Of a stretch of 48,683 bases of DNA, positions 23,717 to 30,306 are shown piece after piece; within the stretch, counting starts at the first letter, position 1, and each line of letters begins with the position of its first letter. The stretch is taken from positions 1 to 48,683 of the IMG/VR virus record IMGVR_UViG_3300048928_000145; one strand, 5' to 3'. The stretch is from a virus. Under the pieces are notes generated by a model that was given only the letters and a program-made list of their open reading frames with translations, made no database searches and was not told where the DNA came from. Made by a program: the position numbers and the translations under genes.

Positions 23717-24763
23717 TTACAGCAAATACCCGTGTTCGCGCAGCGTGGCATCGGTCCAGTTGTTCGCGATCATCTGCGCGTACGTCACGCCGTTGGCCTT
23801 GGCAGTCAGTTGCGGGCCGTCAGAAGGGGACGTCGGCGCAATCGGCGCACTCGGGGCGGCCGGCGCCGGGACCGGTACCGGTGCGGAAGGCGGCGGCACC
23901 GCAGCACCAGCAGGGGCCAAAGGGGCGGACACCGCCGTCATGGCCGGGTTGGGTGCGACGGCCACGGGTGCAGGCGGCGGGGCGTACGCTGCTTGAGCCG
24001 GTGCGGGTGCCGCGGGCGGCGGGGCGACGGCGGCCGGAGGCGCAACAGCAGCCGGCGGTGCCGGGGGCGGCGGGGTAATGCTCGAAGCGCCCAAACCGGC
24101 GGCCTCGGCAGGCGTGGCGGGAACGGCCAGCATGCCGGCCGGAGCGGCCGACGCCGGCGTATCAGCCAGGCCGGTGCTGGCAATATCCGGGCCGAAGGTG
24201 ATGATATCTTCGGGTCGGCAAATGCCCTTGAACGAAACGAAGTCGTGACCGATGTACAGGCCCGGGTTTGCGTCCTGACCATTGGGCATCGCGTTGCCGG
24301 CGACCTGAATGTAATAGCCGCCCTTGATCAGATCCTTTTCGGTAAGTTGAACCTTGCACGCCGCGTCCCAGATGTTCGGCTCGATGCCGGCGTTGTTGAA
24401 GAAAACAACCCAATGACCGGCCCAGCCCGGGCGGTCGCAGTTGCGCTTGTTTTTCTTGTTGATCGTGACGTCATCACCGTCCTCAACTTTCCACGAGAAG
24501 TCCGGGCGTTGGCCGGCGGTTTTCAGAAACGCATGGCCGATTTCCCAAAGGACTTTGCCCCACGGCTCGTTAGCCCAGTGGCCCGCGGCGGACTTGGCGA
24601 AAGCGACACCAAAGGACCAATCTTCGCGCGGCTGGCCGGCATTAGCGCCGGATTTGAACACTTTCACGTTTCCGTTCTGGTCCAACGTGGACGGGCGGTA
24701 CAGGGAACCGGAAACCAAACGGCCGATCGGGAAAGTGATGTTGGTGCGTTGTGCGGTTGCCAT
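23717..24763 (-). CDS. Single-strand DNA-binding protein, DUF2815-like, with Pro/Ala linker
   Basis: The product is 348 residues. Residues 1-195 are an OB-like beta domain of the DUF2815 type (ITFPIGRLVSGSLYRPSTLD; WGKVLWEIGHAFLKTAG; GGYYIQVAGNAMPNGQDANP; GLYIGHDFVSFKGICRPEDI). Residues about 205-315 are a low-complexity Pro/Ala linker. The last 25 residues (YAQMIANNWTDATLREHGYL) form a small helical tip of a kind I know from other phage proteins of this group, perhaps a partner-binding tail as in other single-strand DNA-binding proteins. It lies between a nuclease and the polymerase. Function rests on family and context. Confidence 0.78.
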   Translation of the reverse strand: MATAQRTNITFPIGRLVSGSLYRPSTLDQNGNVKVFKSGANAGQPREDWSFGVAFAKSAAGHWANEPWGKVLWEIGHAFLKTAGQRPDFSWKVEDGDDVTINKKNKRNCDRPGWAGHWVVFFNNAGIEPNIWDAACKVQLTEKDLIKGGYYIQVAGNAMPNGQDANPGLYIGHDFVSFKGICRPEDIITFGPDIASTGLADTPASAAPAGMLAVPATPAEAAGLGASSITPPPPAPPAAVAPPAAVAPPPAAPAPAQAAYAPPPAPVAVAPNPAMTAVSAPLAPAGAAVPPPSAPVPVPAPAAPSAPIAPTSPSDGPQLTAKANGVTYAQMIANNWTDATLREHGYLL

Positions 24764-24768
24764 TCTGG

Positions 24769-25896
24769 CTACTCCTTGGTTATGCCGAAAGCTTTTCGGA
24801 CTTGAGAATTTTCAATTCGGATCAACTTCGCTTCGGACCTGAAACGATCCGAATACTGATTGACTACATCAGCCGGTACGCCCGCGTCGATCGCTTGTTT
24901 GGGCGTCACCGGTTTACTACGGGTCAACTCGGTGCCGAACATCTGGCCCAGCATTGCGACCTGATCATCGGGCACCGACCACACTTGTCGGCCACTGCTG
25001 CGCTCGGTCGTGAAACCGCGCACCTCGTGTCCGCGTTGAATCATGGCCCGCGCTTCTACTTCCAGTCCCGTGATGCGGGCTTCAAGTATGTCGCGGGCGT
25101 CTTGCAACGTGCGTAGTTCCAAGCCAAGCGCCGGGCCGTCCATCGCGAACGGCGCACCGTCACCAGCAAGCGACGCATCCATGTACGCATGCCGCTGGAA
25201 CGTCGAACACTTGCCGCGGCCGGGACATTTGCGGCACTGAGAAATCCCGGTGCGCGCCGTTGCGTTCGGCCCCATCGCTTCTTCTGCGGCATTACCGAGA
25301 ATGTTAAACAACGGGCGCAATTCTGCCGCCGTGATCGTCCATTCCCGACAATGCCCCTCGCGATCAAAATTTCGCGGCTGGATAACGCGAATCTTGACCG
25401 TAATTTGCTGGTCACGCAGGCCGCTGACTTTCCATTGGTCCAGGATCGTACTGATGTACACGAGCATTTGCCAGTTGGAGAAGGCCGAGATAAACCGGCG
25501 TCCCGTTTTCAACTCCCAAAGCACGAGCGTGTTCGAATCGACCCAACAAAACGTATCGGGCTTGACGATGCCGACCGGCGCTAACCGTCCCTGCGCTTGC
25601 AAAACCTGTTCCACGTAAATCGGCTGGCCCTTGGAATGCTCTTGCACGTCGCGCAGGTACATCAACGCGCAGTCGAGCATTTCATCGGTCACGAATTGGC
25701 CGGGAAATCCCGCGACCGGTTCGCCAGCGTGGACGGCAACCCCGCGTTGGAGATTGGCCGCGACCACGTGGGCGCACTTGCCGAAAACGCGGTCAGGCGT
25801 TTCCTCTTCGGGATTGTCGCGGAGAGCTTGGGGCCAGTAGGTACAATTTACCCATGACCCCGCGCCCCACGCCGGCAAAGGAAGCGGCGCGGTCAT
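24769..25896 (-). CDS. Cas4/AddB-like PD-(D/E)XK nuclease with iron-sulfur cysteines (DUF2800-like)
   Basis: The product is 375 residues. ATG 25896 (MTAPLPLPAWGAGS) is chosen over one 14 codons earlier because it just follows the stop of the gene before it. His43 in FGKCAHVVAANL, Asp114 in GIVKPDTF and E128-x-K130 in LVLWELKTGR fit the RecB-type nuclease core; a Gln in NWQMLVY follows as in that clan. Cys18, then C221-x2-C224-x5-C230, gives the four-cysteine arrangement of the iron-sulfur cluster in Cas4 and AddB. The C-terminal 130 residues are helical. Likely an exonuclease for recombination or DNA processing, used with the binding protein next to it. Confidence 0.78.
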   Translation of the reverse strand: MTAPLPLPAWGAGSWVNCTYWPQALRDNPEEETPDRVFGKCAHVVAANLQRGVAVHAGEPVAGFPGQFVTDEMLDCALMYLRDVQEHSKGQPIYVEQVLQAQGRLAPVGIVKPDTFCWVDSNTLVLWELKTGRRFISAFSNWQMLVYISTILDQWKVSGLRDQQITVKIRVIQPRNFDREGHCREWTITAAELRPLFNILGNAAEEAMGPNATARTGISQCRKCPGRGKCSTFQRHAYMDASLAGDGAPFAMDGPALGLELRTLQDARDILEARITGLEVEARAMIQRGHEVRGFTTERSSGRQVWSVPDDQVAMLGQMFGTELTRSKPVTPKQAIDAGVPADVVNQYSDRFRSEAKLIRIENSQVRKAFGITKE

Positions 25897-25900
25897 GGTG

Positions 25901-26680
25901 TTAGCCCAGACGGTCAGCGAACGCGGCGTACACGTCACCGATCACGCCTTTCTTGAACGCCTCGCCCAGATTGCCGGCGTTCCATGCAAGGCACTCGTTT
26001 TCGAGTTCCGCCATGGTCACGGTGCCGACGCGTACAGCTTGGACGAGCGCATCACGCTTGGCTTTGTCGTCAGTGCCGGCCGGTGCGGGCGGCGGTGCGA
26101 CGGGGGCTGCGGGCACGGCCGGGGCGGCAGGCGGTGCGGGGGGTGCCGGAGGTGCGGGCGGCGCGATGGGAGCAACAGGTGCGCCCGGCGCCGGCGGCGC
26201 GGACGGAACAGCGGGCGACGACGGGGGAGCGGGAATCGATGCGGCACCGCCGCGAAGCTCGGCGGTCACGGTGGCGACGGTCTCATCGCTCACGCCGCGC
26301 AGCTTTTTCCATTCGCCAACGGCGGTTTTGGTCTTGGTCGATGCGTGGATCCGGGCGTCCCACGGCAGGCCGTTTTTGTCCAGATCCGCGCCAGCGGCGG
26401 AGGCCGGACGCAGCAGATCGGTGGCCGAGCCATCACCGTGATTGGTGGGAGCGGGCGGGGCCGGAGGCGTGGCGACGGGGGCCGCGGGTACGGACGGAAC
26501 GGGCAGCATTTCAGCAGGTGCGGCGGCTTCGGTCTTGCCGAAGATGGACGCGGCGTTGCCGGGGGCCATGGCGAAGAAATCACCATGATTGTCGGCGATG
26601 TGCGTCAGATAGTCGGCATTGGCGCGCAACTGGTGTTCGGTCGGCGGGTTGAAGGTGTCAATCTCAATCACGATTTTCAT
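25901..26680 (-). CDS. Early protein with Pro/Ala linkers and a GLPWDxRIH domain
   Basis: The product is 259 residues. It starts after a long low-complexity-free N-terminus (VIEIDTFNPPTEHQLRANAD). The centre holds DKNGLPWDARIHASTKTKTA followed by WKKLRGVSDETVATVTAELR, a small domain I know from phage proteins near recombination genes, function unsettled. Two Pro/Ala-rich stretches (residues about 55-85 and 150-205) flank it. The C-terminus is helical. First gene of the leftward operon, facing the divergent promoter pair. The nuclease gene starts just past its stop. Confidence 0.62.
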   Translation of the reverse strand: MKIVIEIDTFNPPTEHQLRANADYLTHIADNHGDFFAMAPGNAASIFGKTEAAAPAEMLPVPSVPAAPVATPPAPPAPTNHGDGSATDLLRPASAAGADLDKNGLPWDARIHASTKTKTAVGEWKKLRGVSDETVATVTAELRGGAASIPAPPSSPAVPSAPPAPGAPVAPIAPPAPPAPPAPPAAPAVPAAPVAPPPAPAGTDDKAKRDALVQAVRVGTVTMAELENECLAWNAGNLGEAFKKGVIGDVYAAFADRLG

Positions 26681-26713
26681 GGTGTGAATCCTAGTGTTGG
26701 TTGCGGGTTTTGG

Positions 26714-26743
26714 TTGACTGCGGAACGGATGTTAGAGTCTAAT
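26714..26743 (+). promoter_or_regulatory. Rightward promoter of the helicase operon
   Basis: TTGACT (26714-26719), an 18-base spacer and TCTAAT (26738-26743). It faces the leftward promoter, and its -10 box lies inside the operator of that promoter, so one bound protein could control both. Confidence 0.58.
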
Positions 26744-26757
26744 TGTCGTCGTGTCAA
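26729..26757 (-). promoter_or_regulatory. Leftward promoter with shared operator element (copy 2)
   Basis: On the - strand, TTGACA (26757-26752), a 17-base spacer and TAACAT (26734-26729). The element TTGACACGACGACAATTAG (26757-26739) is the most diverged but one of the seven copies. It drives the replication genes from 26680 leftward. Confidence 0.65.
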
Positions 26758-26769
26758 CAAGGAATTTTC

Positions 26770-28677
26770 ATGTCACGCAATCTTCGATATTTCCAAGCAA
26801 CGGCGAAGCGCGAAACGTACGAGCAGCGCGACTACTTTCGTCAACAGTATCCAGAACGTCAGCCGCATATCTTGATCGTGTCACCCACGGGGTCGGGTAA
26901 GACCGTGATCGGGTCGTCAATTCTAGCGGATCACGACGGGCCGGCGGTAGCCGTCGCGCATCGCCGCGAATTGGTTGGGCAAATCTCACGCGCGCTAGCT
27001 GATAACGGTGTACGCCATAGCATCCTGGCGCCGGATAAAGCTGTCCGCCAGATCGTGCAAACGCACATCGACGAGTACGGCGCGAGTTTCTATTCCCCGA
27101 ACGCGCATGTCCGCGTGGCCGGCATCGATACGCTGGTACGGATGAGCGCCGCCGACCCGTGGTTTAGAACCGTCACGCTTTGCATGAATGACGAAGCGCA
27201 CCACGTACAGCGCGGGAACAAATGGGGTCGTGGCCTGGAAATGTTCCCCAACGCTTGGAGCTTTGGCTTGACGGCGGCGGCGATCCGGGGCGATGGCGGC
27301 GGCCTCGGGCGCCACGCCAGCGGCTACTATGACGCGATGGTCGAGGCGCCGCGCATGCGCGCGTTGATCCGCGAAGGGTATTTGACCGACTACCGCCTGG
27401 TGGTGGCCAAAACCGAAGACTTGGATTTGTCCAACGTCGAGCGCGGCAAAGAGGATTACAACCAATTCCAAGTACGCAAGGCCGTCCACAAGTCCAAAAA
27501 GATCGTCGGCAACGTAGTCGAGGCGTATCTTAAGTACGCCAAGGGAAAACTCGGTGTCACGTTCGCCGTGGATGTGGAAGCCGCGGTAGAAATTGCCGCC
27601 GCGTACCGCGCTAAGGGCGTTCCGGCCGAGGTCATTTCCGCAGACACGCCGGACGATATCCGGGTCGACCTGTTGCGCAAGTTCAAGAATCGCCAGATCC
27701 TGCAATTGGTCAACGTCGATTTGTTCGGCGAAGGTTTCGACCTACCCGCCATCGAAGTCGTGTCGATGGCACGACCTACGCAATCCTTCCAACTGTTCAC
27801 GCAGCAATTCGGGCGCGCGCTACGTCTGATGATATCGCCCGTCCTGGCCGCAGCGTGGGACACGTACACCGTCGCTCAACGCCTGCACTTTATCGCCACG
27901 TCGGGTAAGCCGCACGCCATCATTATCGACCACGTGGGCAACTGCCTGGGCAATCACGGGTTGCCGGATCGCGAGGGTATCGTTTTCAGCCTGGACGATC
28001 AGGTCAAGAGTTCCGGTCAATCTGACGCTACGCCGCTGCGGTACTGCGCCAACGAGGAATTGACCTATTTGACGACCTTCATGGCGCGCGACCGCAAGAT
28101 TTCCTTTAGCAAGGCGCTGGAGGCATGCGATGGTTCTATCCCGGCGGCCATTGAACGCGGATGGATCGATCCGACCCCGGACTACTGCGGCCAGCCGTAT
28201 GAGCGCGTGCGCACGCGTTGCCCGCATTGCGGCTGGGTGCCCGAGCCGACCGAGAAGGCCCGGCCGGAACACGTGGACGGCGAAATGTTTATGGTAGACC
28301 CGGCCGTCATTCAGGAATTGCTGCGCGAGGTGGCCGCGATCGATAGCAGCTTTACTCCCGTTCCCCGCGGCGCTGCCCCCCACGTGGGCGCCAGCCTGCG
28401 CAACAAGCACAACGACGCGCGGCAGACTCAGCAGGCCTTGCGCCATGTCATGCAGGTATGGGGCGGGGCGCGCGGCGTGCTGGACGGGCTGGAAACGGCC
28501 GAGCAGCAAAAGGCCTTTTACCTCAAATTCGGCGTGGATGTTTTGACTGCTCAAACATTGCGCACAAAAGAGGCTACCGCGCTGCTGGAGCGGGTAAAAA
28601 ATGACCTGCTTGTTGACAACGTGACAATAGCCGCTGTACAGTCGCCCCATCCCCAAGGAGTCCCCCAAAATGTCTAA
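26770..28677 (+). CDS. SF2 DEAD/DEAH-type helicase
   Basis: The product is 635 residues. ATG 26770 follows AAGGA by six bases. Motif I SPTGSGKT is at 38-45, motif II NDEAHH at 140-145, and motif III region GLTAAAIR follows. The second RecA-like domain ends in motif VI QQFGRALR near 345. After the helicase core, CPHCGWVPEP (C484, C487) may be half of a zinc-binding site, and a helical C-terminal region ends the protein. ATP-driven DNA unwinding or origin remodelling is expected. It opens the rightward early operon, and its 3' end contains promoter copy 3. Confidence 0.9.
   Translation: MSRNLRYFQATAKRETYEQRDYFRQQYPERQPHILIVSPTGSGKTVIGSSILADHDGPAVAVAHRRELVGQISRALADNGVRHSILAPDKAVRQIVQTHIDEYGASFYSPNAHVRVAGIDTLVRMSAADPWFRTVTLCMNDEAHHVQRGNKWGRGLEMFPNAWSFGLTAAAIRGDGGGLGRHASGYYDAMVEAPRMRALIREGYLTDYRLVVAKTEDLDLSNVERGKEDYNQFQVRKAVHKSKKIVGNVVEAYLKYAKGKLGVTFAVDVEAAVEIAAAYRAKGVPAEVISADTPDDIRVDLLRKFKNRQILQLVNVDLFGEGFDLPAIEVVSMARPTQSFQLFTQQFGRALRLMISPVLAAAWDTYTVAQRLHFIATSGKPHAIIIDHVGNCLGNHGLPDREGIVFSLDDQVKSSGQSDATPLRYCANEELTYLTTFMARDRKISFSKALEACDGSIPAAIERGWIDPTPDYCGQPYERVRTRCPHCGWVPEPTEKARPEHVDGEMFMVDPAVIQELLREVAAIDSSFTPVPRGAAPHVGASLRNKHNDARQTQQALRHVMQVWGGARGVLDGLETAEQQKAFYLKFGVDVLTAQTLRTKEATALLERVKNDLLVDNVTIAAVQSPHPQGVPQNV
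28613..28642 (+). promoter_or_regulatory. Rightward promoter with shared operator element (copy 3)
   Basis: TTGACA (28613-28618), an 18-base spacer and TACAGT (28637-28642), inside the 3' end of the helicase gene. The element reads TTGACAACGTGACAATAG and is the weakest consensus match. It would start RNA just before the small gene at 28670. Confidence 0.6.
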
Positions 28678-28831
28678 CATCATTCAACTGCCCACGCAGC
28701 GCATTACGGCCCGGTCCCCCAATTTCCCCCGCGTGGATATCCGCGTTCCGCCCCACGCCGCAAATGATCACGCGTCGCGCCTGATGGACAAGGGTTACAC
28801 GTCGATCAAGTTCTGGCCGAAGGGGCAGTAG
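28670..28831 (+). CDS. Small protein of unknown function
   Basis: The product is 53 residues. AAGGAG stands nine bases before the ATG, with a promoter upstream. Sequence MSNIIQLPTQRITARSPNFP then RVPPHAANDHASRLMDKGYT is basic and not hydrophobic. It overlaps the helicase end by eight bases. No family recognised. Confidence 0.6.
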   Translation: MSNIIQLPTQRITARSPNFPRVDIRVPPHAANDHASRLMDKGYTSIKFWPKGQ

Positions 28832-28833
28832 AC

Positions 28834-29028
28834 ATGCTCTGCATAATGTCTGACGGCAAATGGCAGGACTACATTCGTGAACGTAAGGCGTACCGCGCCT
28901 CTAAGCCCACGCTTCGCCCCGTGCCCGGCAGCAATGGCGACTTGTGGTCGTGCGGCTATCCTGGGCAAGTCCGCCACGTGGGCTTGACGCCCGAGGCCGC
29001 GTATCGCTCTTGGAGTCGGATGAAATGA
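28834..29028 (+). CDS. Small basic protein of unknown function
   Basis: The product is 64 residues from ATG 28834; an ATG four codons later (MSDGKWQDYIRERKAY) is an equally fair start. C-terminal half SNGDLWSCGYPGQVRHVGLT followed by PEAAYRSWSRMK. Its stop overlaps the next start as ATGA. No family recognised. Confidence 0.58.
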   Translation: MLCIMSDGKWQDYIRERKAYRASKPTLRPVPGSNGDLWSCGYPGQVRHVGLTPEAAYRSWSRMK

Positions 29029-29243
29029 GAACTAGCGATTGTCGCTCGGGTCGGAACAAGCCGCACTTTTTCATTCACGGAATGAACGGGTGCAAGTATT
29101 GGGCCTGCGTTTTGCCTTTCAATTCGCGGTATCACGTCATCGCCTATGACTCTACGCCGGAACGCGCGCAAAGTCGGGCGCGAAAATTGACAGTCGGGAT
29201 TGCGTTTGACGCCATCGGAGCATCGATAAATGAAACTCGCTGA
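29025..29243 (+). CDS. Small protein of unknown function
   Basis: The product is 72 residues and begins on an ATGA overlap. The middle (HFFIHGMNGCKYWACVLPFN followed by SRYHVIAYDSTPERAQ) is beta-rich with two cysteines; the C-terminus is helical. It overlaps the next gene by 14 bases. No family recognised. Confidence 0.58.
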   Translation: MRTSDCRSGRNKPHFFIHGMNGCKYWACVLPFNSRYHVIAYDSTPERAQSRARKLTVGIAFDAIGASINETR

Positions 29244-29493
29244 TCATATGCGTCAAGTTGCAGCCGCAGAGGCGGCAATGTCCGAGTGGGTATGCCGGAC
29301 GATGCCGGCGCATCCTAAGCCGCATTTGTACAAACTTGAGGGGGTTTGGTACTGCACCCGCCACCTTTGGCAAGACGAATTTTTTCGTTCGTGCGGAACC
29401 TCGCCCGCGACGGCTTTTGCTGGCGGCGAAGTATCGATCGATACCGAAACGCTGATGCGCGATGCACCCACGTGGATGGACGATCATGCGTGA
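29230..29493 (+). CDS. Small protein with possible metal-binding cysteines
   Basis: The product is 87 residues. Cysteines at 22 (EWVCRTMPAH), 42 (VWYCTRHLW) and 55 (FFRSCGTSP), together with nearby histidines, could bind a metal. It overlaps both neighbours, which supports translation. No family recognised. Confidence 0.56.
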   Translation: MKLADHMRQVAAAEAAMSEWVCRTMPAHPKPHLYKLEGVWYCTRHLWQDEFFRSCGTSPATAFAGGEVSIDTETLMRDAPTWMDDHA

Positions 29494-29992
29494 CACTATC
29501 CACCAATGGGCCGGCCGTCACGGGGTCAGCCACGCGGCGCTGGACGAGTTAGAGCGCATGCTTGGGCTTGAAGACTTGCAGCCGAGCTTGAAACGTGAGG
29601 CGGGCAAGAGCGAAGGCGCGGTACAAAACAACCTGCGGCTGCACTTGGCCCAGTACCCCAACTGGCGCGTGTGGCGGAACAACGTCGGCGCGCTCAAGGA
29701 TTCCCGGGGAGTGCCGGTGCGCTACGGACTGGCGAATGACTCGCCGGCAATGAACGAAAAATTCAAGTCGTCGGATTTGATCTGCGGCGAGAAGATCCAG
29801 ATCACGCAAGAAATGATCGGACAGTGGATTCTTCAACACGTGCATATAGAATGCAAAGCGGAAGGATGGGAATACACTGGAACGGAACGGGAGCGGGCGC
29901 AGTTGCGCTGGCTTATGATGATTGTGTTGGCCGGTGGCCGCGCTTACTTTTTTAACGGACAACGATATGACGACCCCCGCAACTTCCTTTAA
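29486..29992 (+). CDS. VRR-NUC nuclease
   Basis: The product is 168 residues. ATG 29486 is used; the in-frame extension before it lies inside the previous gene. The PD-(D/E)XK core reads SEGAVQNNLRLHL (Glu43), RVWRNNVGAL (62-70), KSSDLICG (Asp97) and HIECKAEGW (E122, K124), followed by the QLRWLMMIVLAGGRAYF helix-strand of VRR-NUC. In phages these stand-alone domains act as structure-specific or Holliday-junction nucleases. The N-terminal 40 residues are helical. It overlaps the TetR-like gene by 26 bases. Confidence 0.85.
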   Translation: MRDTIHQWAGRHGVSHAALDELERMLGLEDLQPSLKREAGKSEGAVQNNLRLHLAQYPNWRVWRNNVGALKDSRGVPVRYGLANDSPAMNEKFKSSDLICGEKIQITQEMIGQWILQHVHIECKAEGWEYTGTERERAQLRWLMMIVLAGGRAYFFNGQRYDDPRNFL

Positions 29993-30296
29993 CCGACTGA
30001 CGCCCGACGCTCGTAAAGCCGTCATGCTTACCGCCGCCGTAAAGCTGGCCGAAAAGCCGGGCGGCCTGGGCAACCTGCAACGCGGCGCCGTCGCCAAGCG
30101 GGTCGGATGCTCTGCGAGCCTAATCAATCACTATTTCGACAACATGGACGGCCTGCGTCAAGCGGTAATCAAGCAATGCGTTGTCGATAAAAACTTGTCT
30201 GTCGTCGGGCAAGCGCTACTGGCGCGCAATCGCGCCGTGCGCAACATCGACGCGGACCTGAAAAAACAGGCCATCGCCCACGCCACCAACATCTAA
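29967..30296 (+). CDS. TetR-like HTH protein lacking a ligand domain
   Basis: The product is 109 residues. ATG 29967 (MTTPATSFNRLTPDARK) is in the end of the nuclease gene. Residues 15-65 are a TetR N-terminal domain: a helix (VMLTAAVKLAEKPGG), then the HTH GAVAKRVGCSASLINHYF, then the DNMDGLRQAVIKQ helix that follows it in true TetR proteins. The ligand-binding domain is absent; a 40-residue helical tail (NRAVRNIDADLKKQAIAHAT) takes its place. I recall similar short proteins in other siphophages between nuclease and primase. It may bind the shared operator, but that is untested. Confidence 0.75.
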   Translation: MTTPATSFNRLTPDARKAVMLTAAVKLAEKPGGLGNLQRGAVAKRVGCSASLINHYFDNMDGLRQAVIKQCVVDKNLSVVGQALLARNRAVRNIDADLKKQAIAHATNI

Positions 30297-30306
30297 GGGG
30301 CGTGTC

